DNA from: CBFGRU01 sp965651255
Lineage (GTDB): Bacteria > Planctomycetota > Phycisphaerae > Phycisphaerales > SM1A02
Assembly (NCBI GenBank): GCA_965651255.1
Contig: CBFGRU010000012.1
Span: 1 to 24,903 of the forward strand
Direction: 5' to 3'
DNA length: 24,903 bases
Shown here: positions 1 to 9,294 of the stretch, one piece after another
How the letters are laid out: every line of letters begins with the position of its first letter
Position numbering within the stretch: position 1 is the first letter of the stretch
The notes under the pieces: model-generated
What the model was told of the DNA's origin: nothing
Databases searched by the model: none
The model's input: only the letters and a program-made list of their open reading frames with translations
Made by a program: the position numbers and the translations under genes

Positions 1-1
1 G

Positions 2-112
2 TATCTGGAGCGATTGCACGTGGCGACTGCCCTCACCGCAGAGTGGGAATCGATCGAGCCCGTTTCTGGTGCACGCGGTCCTGGGAAACTCTCGCATCCG
101 CCATCGCCGTGA
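2..112 (+). CDS. 3' end of an unidentified gene (partial)
   Basis: The second forward frame is open from the window edge to a TGA at 110-112, giving 36 residues that begin YLERLHVATALTAEWESIEP. The codon choice looks like that of the neighbouring real genes, and a coding tail is expected upstream of ychF. The other two forward frames are also open for part of this stretch, so the call rests only on composition. No domain is recognisable in such a short tail and no function is proposed. About 70 bp separate its stop from the ychF start. Confidence 0.35.
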   Translation, partial: YLERLHVATALTAEWESIEPVSGARGPGKLSHPPSP

Positions 113-185
113 CCTAGGATCAACGCTCTTCTCGGCGGCGGTTGCCTCCGTGATTCATATTCATCAGGCCAGAGGTTCAGACGCG

Positions 186-1244
186 ATGGAAGTCGGCATT
201 GTCGGATTGCCCGGAGTCGGTAAGACCACCCTGTTCAACACACTGACTGGCGGCCAGAGCACGCCGATGGGCAGCGGCGCCGCTGCAGCCAACATCGGGA
301 TGGCAAAGGTACCGGATCCTCGGCTGGATACGATCGCTTCTTTCATCTTGACCAAGAAAGTCGTGCCGGTCTCTCTGCGAGTTGTCGACATTCCGGGTTT
401 TGCCGGTGGTGGAGAAGCCAGTAGTTTTGGACGTCAAGTCCTCGCGCACGTTCGTCAGGTTGATGCCCTATGCCATGTGGTCCGATGCTTTGGGCCGGAT
501 GTGAGTCCGATTCGGGACATTGACTCGATGGAGACGGAACTCATTCTCGCTGATCTGGCCGTGGCTGAACCGGCGCTGGAGAAAGCCCAGCGCACAGCCA
601 AGTCTGGTGATCGGGAAGCAAAGGCGAGGGCAGCAGCGTTAGAGAAGGTGATTCCGGTACTGAGTGACGGTCGAGCGATTCGAACGATGGATACATTGGT
701 CGAAGAAGAACGCGATGCAATCACGGGGTACGGGATGGTGTCTGCCAAACCGGTCCTCTTTGTCGCGAATGTGGAGGAAGATGACCTTGCAGGGGCTCGG
801 GAAGCGGTTCAGGAAGTACGCTCCATTGCGACATTGCAGGGCAGTGGCTTCGTCTGCGTGTGCGCGAAGCTGGAAGAAGAGATTGCGCAGCTTGATCTTG
901 CTGATCGTGCGGAAATGCTCGAATCAATGGGATTGGTTGAACCGGCACTCAACACGGTCGCGCGGGCGTTGTACAACCTGCTGGGGTTGACGTCGTTCTA
1001 CACCGCTGGTGAGAAGGAAGTCCGTGCGTGGACGATCCCTTTCGGCGCGTCGGCCCCGGAAGCGGCTGGAGCCATACATTCAGACATTCAGCGAGGTTTC
1101 ATTCGCGCCGAATGCTACAGCGTGGAAGATCTCCTGAAGTTGAAGAGCGAGAAGGCAATCAAGGATGCCGGAAAGCTTCGCAGCGAGGGAAAGACTTATC
1201 GCATGCAGGATGGCGATGTCGTGCACTTTCTCTTTAATGTCTGA
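186..1244 (+). CDS. ychF: YchF/OLA1-type ribosome-binding ATPase
   Basis: This is a 352-residue Obg-family P-loop protein. Residues 7-15 hold the G1/Walker A motif GLPGVGKTT. DIPGF at 68-72 is G3. NVEE at 195-198 takes the place of the guanine-specific NKxD motif, the known hallmark of YchF proteins, which prefer ATP. A helical insertion follows G3, and residues about 265-350 form the C-terminal TGS/DUF933 domain, ending in the characteristic QDGDVVHFLFNV. The family binds ribosomes and is tied to stress responses. The reading frame is open further upstream to 69, but homologues begin with a short strand running straight into the P-loop, so ATG 186 is chosen; an AGAGG lies about 10 bases ahead. 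Length is normal for the family. Confidence 0.95.
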   Translation: MEVGIVGLPGVGKTTLFNTLTGGQSTPMGSGAAAANIGMAKVPDPRLDTIASFILTKKVVPVSLRVVDIPGFAGGGEASSFGRQVLAHVRQVDALCHVVRCFGPDVSPIRDIDSMETELILADLAVAEPALEKAQRTAKSGDREAKARAAALEKVIPVLSDGRAIRTMDTLVEEERDAITGYGMVSAKPVLFVANVEEDDLAGAREAVQEVRSIATLQGSGFVCVCAKLEEEIAQLDLADRAEMLESMGLVEPALNTVARALYNLLGLTSFYTAGEKEVRAWTIPFGASAPEAAGAIHSDIQRGFIRAECYSVEDLLKLKSEKAIKDAGKLRSEGKTYRMQDGDVVHFLFNV

Positions 1245-1418
1245 ATCCGGTTTTCGAGAATTGGAAGGGTGGCTGTCACCAACCGTGCGGAAGCGTCTTT
1301 CGGGGGCGGTCTGAAGAAAGTAGCCGGAGAGTCATGCTCTGACCAAGTCGTGGGGCTCAAACGGCCGATAAGATTCACGGAACACACAACGCCTTACAGA
1401 GACGGATCGCCCCCCCCT

Positions 1419-3734
1419 GTGAATCACACCCGGTTGTTTCCGAGGATGTTTCATCGCCGGCTGACCCTGCTCTTTGCTGGGTTGGTTCTGATTGTCTTGG
1501 TGCTTTCAGGGCAGTTGGCGCGGCTGACGATTGTTCATGGCGCCTCGTTTCGAGAGCGTGCCGAAGCGCGGCTTGAGCAGTGGTGGAGTCTGCCGACATA
1601 CCGTGGCCGAATACTGGATCGGAACGGTCGAGAGATCGCGATCGATCGCGCGGATTATGAAGTCGCTGTCGATTACGAGGTCATCTCCGGAGAGTGGGTC
1701 GAGGCCCAGGCGCGACGGCTGGCGGAACGTGAAGTTGGAAGTATCTGGTATGACATGACCGCCGCGCAGCGGAGGTTTGAGATCGATACCCGCAAGCGGG
1801 GTTTCGAGCGACAAGTCGAAGAACTCTGGCGGGCTATCTCGCGTATTGGCGACGTTTCTCGTGATGAGCTTGATGACCGCGTTGAACAGATTCACGGTCG
1901 AGTCTCGCGGCTGGCGGAATCAGTCTGGGAGAGGCAGCGTGCCGCTCACTACGCAAAGTTTGGCAGGCCGGCAGATGGCCGCCCGGATTCTTTCGAACCA
2001 AAGCCAATCGCTGAACAGCGTTCGCCACATGTTGTTCTCAGCAAGCTCTCTGATTCCATGGCGTTCGAGTTCATGCGGCTTGGTGAACAGCTGCCGGGTC
2101 TGAGAGTTCTGGACTCAAGACGTCGTGAGTACCCATGGGCAACCACGCGCGTGGTGATCGACCGCACATCACTTCCCCGACCGCTGCGCAACGACGAGCC
2201 GCTCGCGGTCGAAACAGTTGGTGTTGCCGATCACATTCTTGGGCAGATGCGCGATGAAGTTTGGGCAGAAGACATTGCTCGGCGTCCATTTCGGAGTGAC
2301 TCGGATGGCGTGATTGATCGTGGCGGGTACTTGCCAGGAGATTCGGTCGGGCATCGTGGACTGGAATCGAATCTTGAAGACCATCTCCGCGGATTGCGTG
2401 GAATTGTTCATCGTCGCCTTGATACCGGCGTTGAACGGCGCGAAGATCCGGAGCCAGGACAAGATTTAACAGTCACGATTGATGTTCGTCTGCAGGCAAG
2501 GATTCAGGCACTCTTTGACCCGCAACTCGGTCTGGCGACTGTGCAGCAGTGGCATGCCGGCTGGAACATCGACGGCACACCACGCGGCTCTCAACTACCG
2601 CTGGGGACTCCTCTCAACGGAAGTGCAGTGGTGATCGATGTTGATTCCGGTGAGATTGTTGCGATGGTGAGTGTGCCGACCATTGCGCAGGGTGTCGGCA
2701 TGAACGAAAGTCGGCGCATGATCAGTGCGCCATATGTCAATCGGGCGGTTGAGACACCATACCCACCGGGTTCAATCATCAAGCCACTGGTGTTGAGCGC
2801 TGCAGTTGGCGAGGGGGTCCATGAGCTTTCGCGCGGCATCCCCTGTTCTGGACATTACTTTGAGAATGATCAGATCGCCCGCTGCTGGATCTACCGTGAG
2901 GTGTATGGATTCACCAATCACAGCGAGCAATACGGTGCCCTGGATGGTGAGACAGCACTGGCTGTTTCGTGCAACATTTATTTCTACACACTTGCGGACC
3001 GCCTGGGGATGGAGCGGTTGGCGAATTGGTACAATCGATTTGGCTTGGGGCGCCACCCGGATACCGGTCTGTTGTACGCGGCTACTGATAAGGAGGGTCG
3101 CACTCGACTTCTGGGTGAGAATGCCGGCAATGTTCCTGGTCAATCGACATTGAATGATCTCCGTGCGAGCGGCGGTCTGCGCTTCGCCTCGGTCATCATG
3201 GGAATTGGACAGGGCCCAGTGACATGGACGCCGCTCCAGGCAGCGAACGCCTATGCCACGCTCGCTCGGGGGGGACTGTATCTCAGCCCATTGCTGCTGC
3301 GAGGAAGTGCCGCCGCTGCAATGGATCGTCATGAAGACGATCTTCGAATTCGGCCAGATGTAGTTGCCACGATACTTGAGGGCTTGCGGCAATCAGTTGA
3401 GGAAACCCACGGCACGGGTCACGCGATTCGATACGCCGATCGCAGCACGGAGCCGATCATCAATGCCGAGGGTGTGACGGTCTGGGCGAAGACAGGCACG
3501 GCTCAAGCGCCGCCGCTGAAGGTGGATAGCAACAATGATGGTGAGATCGATGCTGAGTTGTCTGGGCTGGATCATGCTTGGTTCGTTGGTTTGGTCGGGT
3601 CCGACGAGCGCGGACCCGCGAGGCCGCAATATGCGATTGCCGTTGTGCTCGAGTATGCCGGTTCTGGTGGTCGTGCGGCCGGGCCGATTGCCAATCAGAT
3701 CATCCTTGCCCTGAAGGCGGAGGGATATCTGTGA
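1419..3734 (+). CDS. mrdA: Penicillin-binding protein 2 (elongation transpeptidase)
   Basis: This class-B PBP crosslinks peptidoglycan during cell elongation, as partner of the RodA polymerase encoded next. Counting from GTG 1419, a single membrane anchor covers residues about 13-36, followed by a PBP-dimer domain and a transpeptidase domain. The catalytic motifs are SIIK (serine 452), SCN (517-519) and KTG (691-693). The N-terminal pedestal holds a long charged helical stretch (about residues 95-200), making the protein longer than the usual 600-650 residues. The start is uncertain: GTG 1269, GTG 1419 and ATG 1446 are all in frame and none has a well-spaced ribosome site. 1419 keeps a short basic lead before the anchor. 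The 174 bp between ychF and 1419 hold only weak hairpins. The stop overlaps the rodA start. Confidence 0.93.
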   Translation: MNHTRLFPRMFHRRLTLLFAGLVLIVLVLSGQLARLTIVHGASFRERAEARLEQWWSLPTYRGRILDRNGREIAIDRADYEVAVDYEVISGEWVEAQARRLAEREVGSIWYDMTAAQRRFEIDTRKRGFERQVEELWRAISRIGDVSRDELDDRVEQIHGRVSRLAESVWERQRAAHYAKFGRPADGRPDSFEPKPIAEQRSPHVVLSKLSDSMAFEFMRLGEQLPGLRVLDSRRREYPWATTRVVIDRTSLPRPLRNDEPLAVETVGVADHILGQMRDEVWAEDIARRPFRSDSDGVIDRGGYLPGDSVGHRGLESNLEDHLRGLRGIVHRRLDTGVERREDPEPGQDLTVTIDVRLQARIQALFDPQLGLATVQQWHAGWNIDGTPRGSQLPLGTPLNGSAVVIDVDSGEIVAMVSVPTIAQGVGMNESRRMISAPYVNRAVETPYPPGSIIKPLVLSAAVGEGVHELSRGIPCSGHYFENDQIARCWIYREVYGFTNHSEQYGALDGETALAVSCNIYFYTLADRLGMERLANWYNRFGLGRHPDTGLLYAATDKEGRTRLLGENAGNVPGQSTLNDLRASGGLRFASVIMGIGQGPVTWTPLQAANAYATLARGGLYLSPLLLRGSAAAAMDRHEDDLRIRPDVVATILEGLRQSVEETHGTGHAIRYADRSTEPIINAEGVTVWAKTGTAQAPPLKVDSNNDGEIDAELSGLDHAWFVGLVGSDERGPARPQYAIAVVLEYAGSGGRAAGPIANQIILALKAEGYL

Positions 3735-4978
3735 GCCAGGTTGTCCTACTTCCCGACGATCATGCGCGTGGGCAAGGCGTGAAAGGATCGACTACCCGTC
3801 GGGAAACGCTGCGTGCAAAAGCCATTACCAGGCAGACAGTGGCGATCGTCAATGTCGCGTGGATTACTGTGCTCGCGGCGATGGCATTGAGTCTGCTCGG
3901 CATGATGGTCATTGCAACAACCGAGACATCATTGGCCGGGAAGCAAGCGGTGTTCCTTGGTGTTGCGCTACTCTGCGGCGTAGCAGTGGCAATTCCACAT
4001 TACGACCTCGCAAGGCGATTGAGTTATCCGTTGCTCGGTGTGGTGATCCTGCTCCTCGTGTTCGTTCTGCTCCCTGGAGTCCCGGAGTGGCTGGTACGCC
4101 CACGCAATGGGGCACGGCGGTGGATCTCAACGGGAATCGCGGATGTTCAGTTTCAGCCCTCTGAATTGGCCAAGATCGCTTTTGTACTCTCGCTTTCAGC
4201 GTATCTTCGATTCAAGAGCAATCATCGCACACTCAAAGGTCTCTTGATTCCGTTTGGTTTGATGATGATTCCTATGGGACTGATTCTTGTCGAACCGGAC
4301 CTTGGAACGTCGTTGCTCTTTGTCCCAACTCTCTTTGCGATGCTGATTGCCGCAGGGGCCAAGATCCGGCACATTGCGATGATCATTGTGATCGGCGTCG
4401 CGATGGCTCCACTCTCATATCCACTTTTGCAGCCGCATCAGAAAGACCGGATTCAGGCGATGGTTCACCAGATAACCGGTGATACCAGCCGTACAGACAG
4501 CATTGGCTATCAGGGAGACCGCGCGATGACCCTTGTTGGTGCCGGCGGCGTGATCGGCGTTGGCTCGGAGCATGCACGGGATCTGGTCATTCACAACGGT
4601 CTGCCTGAAGAGCACAATGACATGATCTTTGCGGTCACTGTGACCCGTTGGGGAATGTTGGGCGGGATAGGCGTGCTGTTGTGCTACGTTGTCCTTGCAC
4701 TAAGCGGATTGCTGACCGCCGGACTCAGCAAAGATGCCTTTGGGCGACTTGTTGTAGTCGGATGCCTCACAATGATCCTGACGCAGATGACGATCAATAT
4801 CGGGATGACGATTGGACTATTGCCAATTACGGGAATGACGCTTCCGTTCGTCAGTTACGGCGGCTCGAGTCTCGTTGCGAACTGGCTGATGGTGGGGCTG
4901 ATCTTCAATGTCGCGATGCGCCGACCACGCCGGTTGACTCGCGAGCCGTTTGCATTCGACGAGGTTGGTGCGAGATGA
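3731..4978 (+). CDS. rodA: RodA-type peptidoglycan polymerase (SEDS family)
   Basis: This 415-residue multi-pass membrane protein polymerises lipid II glycan strands in the elongation machinery. About ten hydrophobic segments are visible from residue 38 to 395. SEDS hallmarks are present: FQPSELAKIAF (141-151), VEPDLGTS (187-194), the PEEHNDMIF loop (292-300) whose aspartate 297 matches the catalytic aspartate known in RodA, and PFVSYGGSSL near the end (372-381). The start GTG 3731 overlaps the PBP2 stop as GTGA, with GGAGG seven bases upstream, indicating translational coupling of the synthase pair. The frame is open back to 3578, but that part lies inside PBP2. The FtsW paralogue is not excluded by motif alone; RodA is chosen because it sits beside PBP2. 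Confidence 0.93.
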   Translation: MSQVVLLPDDHARGQGVKGSTTRRETLRAKAITRQTVAIVNVAWITVLAAMALSLLGMMVIATTETSLAGKQAVFLGVALLCGVAVAIPHYDLARRLSYPLLGVVILLLVFVLLPGVPEWLVRPRNGARRWISTGIADVQFQPSELAKIAFVLSLSAYLRFKSNHRTLKGLLIPFGLMMIPMGLILVEPDLGTSLLFVPTLFAMLIAAGAKIRHIAMIIVIGVAMAPLSYPLLQPHQKDRIQAMVHQITGDTSRTDSIGYQGDRAMTLVGAGGVIGVGSEHARDLVIHNGLPEEHNDMIFAVTVTRWGMLGGIGVLLCYVVLALSGLLTAGLSKDAFGRLVVVGCLTMILTQMTINIGMTIGLLPITGMTLPFVSYGGSSLVANWLMVGLIFNVAMRRPRRLTREPFAFDEVGAR

Positions 4979-5724
4979 ATTCAACGCCATCGCACGCTGC
5001 TCGTGAGTCGCTGCCGGTACCGCCAGCTCCTGATGAATTCTTTTCGTTGCTCGTGGAGCAATGTGTTGCACTCGAGCCGTCAGAGATGTCGCGACTGCAT
5101 CGGTATCTGGAGTTGTTGTATGTCGCGAATCAGCAGTTCAACCTCACCGCAATTCGTGACCCCGCGCAAGCATGGATTCGGCATGTACTCGACAGTCTCA
5201 CTCTGTTGCCTTTGCTTTCGTCTATCCAGGCGAAGCGCATCGCGGATGTGGGATCGGGTGCCGGCCTTCCGGGCATCGTGCTCGCCATTACAATGCCTAG
5301 TGTTCACTTTACTTTGATTGAGGCGACCGGCAAGAAGGCGCGATTCCTCACGCAAGTTGCCAATGACTTGGAACTGGAGAATGTTGAGGTAGTCAATCAG
5401 CGTGCCGAGGTCGTGGGACAGGACTACCAGCGCCACCGCGCGATGTATGATGCCGTGATTGCTCGTGCAGTGGGCCCGCTTCCCGTTCTCCTCGAACTGA
5501 CGGTACCCCTCGCGCGTGAAGGCGGATTTGTCCTTGCAATCAAAGGTGAACGTGCCGAAGATGAGATTGAATCTGCGAAACAGGCGTTGCACCGACTGCA
5601 TGTTTCAGTCGTCGACGTGCTGCGCACACCAACCAATTCCGTTGTGGTGATTGAAAAACGCCGCAAGACGCCACGTGACTACCCACGATCACCCGGCGAA
5701 CCAAAACGTCGCCCCCTGGTATGA
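4975..5724 (+). CDS. rsmG: 16S rRNA (guanine-527-N7)-methyltransferase RsmG
   Basis: This 249-residue Rossmann-fold methyltransferase modifies G527 of 16S rRNA. The family segment FNLTAIRDP...HVLDSL is at 55-75, the SAM-binding loop DVGSGAGLPG at 91-100, the acidic ribose-binding position in TLIEATGKKARFL at 113-125, ARAVGPLP at 163-170, and a typical tail YPRSPGEPKRRPL. ATG 4975 overlaps the rodA stop as ATGA, so it appears co-translated with the wall genes; GAGG lies about ten bases upstream. The upstream extension of the frame to 4648 lies inside rodA and is discarded. In many bacteria rsmG sits near parAB or mnmG, which are not visible here. Confidence 0.95.
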   Translation: MNSTPSHAARESLPVPPAPDEFFSLLVEQCVALEPSEMSRLHRYLELLYVANQQFNLTAIRDPAQAWIRHVLDSLTLLPLLSSIQAKRIADVGSGAGLPGIVLAITMPSVHFTLIEATGKKARFLTQVANDLELENVEVVNQRAEVVGQDYQRHRAMYDAVIARAVGPLPVLLELTVPLAREGGFVLAIKGERAEDEIESAKQALHRLHVSVVDVLRTPTNSVVVIEKRRKTPRDYPRSPGEPKRRPLV

Positions 5725-5739
5725 TCGAGTTTCCTACCC

Positions 5740-7791
5740 ATGTCAGTTGACCTGGTCAATCTGCTCTCGACGGACGGACCGATTGCGCGACGACTGGGTG
5801 GATTCGAGTTGCGCCCACAGCAGATGCAAATGGCTGAAGCCGTCTCGCGTACATTGGCGTCCAGGGGACGATTGCTGGTGGAGGCCGGTACCGGGGTCGG
5901 CAAGTCGTTTGCGTACCTTCTGCCTGCAATTGAACGGATCGTAGAACATGACGAAAGAGTGATTGTCTCCACCAACACCATCAGCTTGCAGGAGCAGTTA
6001 CTAGAGAAGGATGTTCCGCTGCTGAATGCGGTTATCCCAGAGGAGTTCTCGGCGGTACTCGTGAAGGGGCGCGGGAATTATGTGTCGCTCCGGCGATTGA
6101 AACTCGCGAGCGAACGGCACGAGAAACTCTTTGGCGATGATGCAGCGCGATCGTCACTGCGACAGCTTGAAGACTGGGCGTACGCAACAACCGACGGAAC
6201 ACTTGCGACACTTCCCATGCTGGATCGACCGGAAGTGTGGGATGTTGCCCAAAGCGAAGCAAACAACTGCATGGGGAAGCGGTGCCCCTCGTTTGACAAG
6301 TGCTTTTATCAGCAGTCGCGCCGGCAAATGGAACGGGGTGATCTCCTCATCTGCAATCACGCGCTATTCTTCGCTGATCTGGCACTGCGCTCCCGAGGAG
6401 TTGGCTTTCTTCCGCCTTACGACCATGTGATCATCGATGAAGCGCACCATGTCGAAGATGTCGCTGCGGAGCACTTCGGCTTTACGCTGGCAGAGTCTCG
6501 AGTGTTTCACTTGTTACGCCTGCTTTACAATCGTCGACGGGGAGTTGGCTTTCTTGCATCGTTTCGACCGAAGGAGCTTGACCATCGACCACTCGACCAC
6601 ACGATTGAACTTGTCATGCGGTGTGAAAATGAGGCCGAGCGATTCTTTGATTCGTGGCGGGAGTGGCTTGCGAAAAACTCCCGAGCAAATGGTTGGATCC
6701 ACGAATCCTGCGCGGTGAAGGACAACCTTACCGGGCCGCTGCACGAGTTGGTCAAGCGTCTTCGTGCAATGAAGAGTCAGGCGATCACGGATGCTGATGA
6801 GTTTGAGTTGAATAGCTATGCGGAACGTGCGATGGCTATCGTTGACGATGCGCGGCTTCTTGTGAATCAGGATGTCGAAGGATGTGTCTACTGGGCGGAA
6901 GTAGGAACTGGCTCGAGTGTAATGCGGAGGAGAACTCGTCCTCGACTGACGCTCCGATGTGCCCCTGTTGAAGTTGGGCCCATCCTACAGGAGCGTTTGT
7001 TTGGGCAGGAGACCGGGATCGTTCTGACAAGTGCAACACTGGCGAATGGTCGCAACGCATTCGGCCACATTGCCACTCGATTGGGATGTATGAATCCTGA
7101 GACTCTGCAACTCGGTAGTCCTTATGACTACGCAAGGCAGATGACGGTGCTCGTGGACGACACCATGCCGGACCCTTCAGACCGTTCCTTCCATGATGCA
7201 CTCGCCCAGCGAATCCTTGAACAGGTCTCGGCGACGGACGGCGGTGCGTTCATCCTCTTCACCAGTTTTGAATCGTTGAACGCGGTCGCCTCAATCGTGC
7301 TGCCGAAACTCGATCACCGTGGTTACCCCGTTCTGATTCACGGGCAAGGTGGGCCACGTGGACAACTCCTCAAGCGATTCAGAGAGAATGAACGCAGCGT
7401 ACTCTTTGGAACCACGAGCTTCTGGCAAGGCGTGGATGTTCGAGGTCGCGGCTTGCGTAATGTGATCATTACTCGCCTTCCTTTCGATGTGCCGGACCGG
7501 CCGCTGGTGAAAGCACGGCTGGATCGCATTCGGCAAGCCGGGGGAAACCCGTTCATGGATGATCAGGTTCCCCGCGCGGTATTGCGTTTCAAACAGGGCA
7601 TCGGAAGACTGATCCGCTCTTCGACCGATTCAGGCCGCGTAGTCGTGCTCGACCCTCGAATCGTGCGAAAGCCCTATGGAAAGGCATTCGTGGACGCCCT
7701 GCCAGATGGTGCGGTGGTGATGATGATCGATCGGGGCCAGTCGAGACCCTTGCCCGAAGGCGATCTGACATTCGAGCCATTGATTGATTGA
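5740..7791 (+). CDS. dinG: DinG/XPD-like superfamily 2 ATP-dependent helicase
   Basis: This 683-residue helicase belongs to the DinG/YoaA/XPD group, 5'-3' enzymes acting on replication blocks and R-loops. Walker A EAGTGVGKS is at 48-56, the DEAH box at 233-236, motif III VLTSATL at 428-434, motif IV FILFTSFESL at 504-513, motif V GTTSFWQGVD at 557-566 and motif VI QGIGRLIRS at 619-627. Three closely spaced cysteines (177, 182, 188) mark the iron-sulfur domain. The usual first cluster cysteine, after KGRxxY, is a serine here (KGRGNYVS, residue 116), so a complete four-cysteine cluster is doubtful. No nuclease domain precedes the helicase core. The gene starts 15 bp after rsmG; ribosome-site spacing before ATG 5740 is poor. 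Confidence 0.88.
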   Translation: MSVDLVNLLSTDGPIARRLGGFELRPQQMQMAEAVSRTLASRGRLLVEAGTGVGKSFAYLLPAIERIVEHDERVIVSTNTISLQEQLLEKDVPLLNAVIPEEFSAVLVKGRGNYVSLRRLKLASERHEKLFGDDAARSSLRQLEDWAYATTDGTLATLPMLDRPEVWDVAQSEANNCMGKRCPSFDKCFYQQSRRQMERGDLLICNHALFFADLALRSRGVGFLPPYDHVIIDEAHHVEDVAAEHFGFTLAESRVFHLLRLLYNRRRGVGFLASFRPKELDHRPLDHTIELVMRCENEAERFFDSWREWLAKNSRANGWIHESCAVKDNLTGPLHELVKRLRAMKSQAITDADEFELNSYAERAMAIVDDARLLVNQDVEGCVYWAEVGTGSSVMRRRTRPRLTLRCAPVEVGPILQERLFGQETGIVLTSATLANGRNAFGHIATRLGCMNPETLQLGSPYDYARQMTVLVDDTMPDPSDRSFHDALAQRILEQVSATDGGAFILFTSFESLNAVASIVLPKLDHRGYPVLIHGQGGPRGQLLKRFRENERSVLFGTTSFWQGVDVRGRGLRNVIITRLPFDVPDRPLVKARLDRIRQAGGNPFMDDQVPRAVLRFKQGIGRLIRSSTDSGRVVVLDPRIVRKPYGKAFVDALPDGAVVMMIDRGQSRPLPEGDLTFEPLID

Positions 7792-7877
7792 TCGACCTGA
7801 CAAGCGGATGGAGCGGTGACTATGATCGGCCCCGCGATTCGTTCCCCCCAAGGGTCTCACGGAAGGACTTGTCCCGC

Positions 7878-9275
7878 ATGCTCGGCAAAGTGTTCAAAGC
7901 ATATGACGTTCGTGCCACTTACCCGAAACCGCTGAATGACCGCATTGCCTGGCAGATCGGATATGCCACTGGGCGCTACCTGACGGAAGTGGCATCAGAT
8001 GCGGGCTTCGACGATCCGATGATGCGCCACATAGTTGTAGGCCGAGACATGCGGAAATCAGGCCCAGCATTGGTTGAGGCGGTCAAACAGGGCATCAAGG
8101 ACTTTGGTGCCCATGTCATCGATGTCGGACTGGTCGATACTCCGATGATCTATTTTGCGATCAACTACCTCTCGTGTGCCGGTGGAGTACAGACCACCGC
8201 CAGCCATAACCCGGCGGAATACAACGGCTTCAAGATTTCCAAAATCTCCGCCAAGCCGGTGGGTATGACAAGCGGCCTGGACGACATTCGTCGGTTCGCT
8301 GCCATGGCGAATCACGAAAAGATTGTTCCGCAGAAGGGGCGTGAAGAGTCACGAGATCTATGGGAGGCATATGCCCAACACGTGCTTCGATTTGTCGATG
8401 CAGATCTGCGTGAAGGCAAGAAGAAACTTCACATTGTGATTGATGCATCAAACGGCATGGCTGGAACGATGGTTCCCAAGATCTTCAGCCATGTGAAAGG
8501 GCTCAAGATAACGGCACTCAATTTCGACAATAAGTCAGGAGAGTTTGTTCACGAACCCAATCCCCTGGTTGAATCCAATCTTGATCAGCTGAAAGAGAAG
8601 CTTCGACAAGTCAAAGGAGATCTTGGCGTGTGTTTCGACGGTGATGCGGATCGCCTCGTTGTCGTCGATGAACGTGGTGAGACAGTTGGATGCGATTTAC
8701 TCACTACTTGGCTGGCCAGAGGGTTCCTTGCCGATAACCCCGGAGCAGCCATCGTCTATGACTTGCGCTCAAGCCGAATTCTGCCTGAGTTGGTCAAGAA
8801 GGCGGGGGGGAAGCCGGTGAAGTGTCGAGTTGGTCACGTCTTCATGAAAGAGAAGCTCGCTGATCATCATGCCGTGTTTGGCGGTGAGCTTTCCGGGCAT
8901 TTCTACTTCCGTGAAAATTTCAACGCTGATAGTGGTGCAATTGCGCTCGCAGCGGTCATGAGCCGTCTCGTCCATGCAAAGGGACCCATGAGCGAAGAGA
9001 TCAAGCCCCTGAAGAAGTACTTCCAGTCAGGCGAGATCAACTTCCAGAACGAGGATAAGGAAGGTGCAATCTCAGATTTGAAGGAAGCGTTCCCGAAGGC
9101 CAAAGTCGAGGAACTTGATGGCGTTTCACTCGATGCAGGCGATTGGTGGTGCAATGTTCGTATGAGCAACACGGAGCCACTGCTGCGATTGAATCTGGAA
9201 GCGAAGAGCGAACAGATTCTGCATGCAGCACTGGAGGAGATCGCAGAGTTTCTTGGCGACCGAGTGAAGCATTGA
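7878..9275 (+). CDS. manB: Phosphomannomutase/phosphoglucomutase
   Basis: This 465-residue alpha-D-phosphohexomutase interconverts hexose 6- and 1-phosphates, feeding nucleotide sugars for LPS and other glycans. Four domains are indicated by motifs in order: FKAYDVRATYP at the N-terminus (6-16), the phosphoserine loop TTASHNPAEYNG (serine 109), the metal loop DGDADR (254-259), the sugar-selectivity loop GGELSGH (335-341), and the phosphate-binding loop RMSNTEPLLR (428-437). The GEXSGH form suits dual mannose/glucose specificity, but substrate cannot be fixed from sequence. The frame is open back to 7788, but MLGKVFKAYD is the natural family start, and GGAAGGA sits about eleven bases ahead. 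It ends 19 bp from the convergent ABC permease gene; no strong terminator was seen between them. Confidence 0.92.
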   Translation: MLGKVFKAYDVRATYPKPLNDRIAWQIGYATGRYLTEVASDAGFDDPMMRHIVVGRDMRKSGPALVEAVKQGIKDFGAHVIDVGLVDTPMIYFAINYLSCAGGVQTTASHNPAEYNGFKISKISAKPVGMTSGLDDIRRFAAMANHEKIVPQKGREESRDLWEAYAQHVLRFVDADLREGKKKLHIVIDASNGMAGTMVPKIFSHVKGLKITALNFDNKSGEFVHEPNPLVESNLDQLKEKLRQVKGDLGVCFDGDADRLVVVDERGETVGCDLLTTWLARGFLADNPGAAIVYDLRSSRILPELVKKAGGKPVKCRVGHVFMKEKLADHHAVFGGELSGHFYFRENFNADSGAIALAAVMSRLVHAKGPMSEEIKPLKKYFQSGEINFQNEDKEGAISDLKEAFPKAKVEELDGVSLDAGDWWCNVRMSNTEPLLRLNLEAKSEQILHAALEEIAEFLGDRVKH

Positions 9276-9294
9276 CTGATCGCGTACAGCACGC

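Noticed and set aside
69..185. N-terminal extension of ychF
   Set aside because: YchF proteins start directly before the P-loop; the extension is Arg/His/Ser-rich and overlaps the preceding partial ORF.
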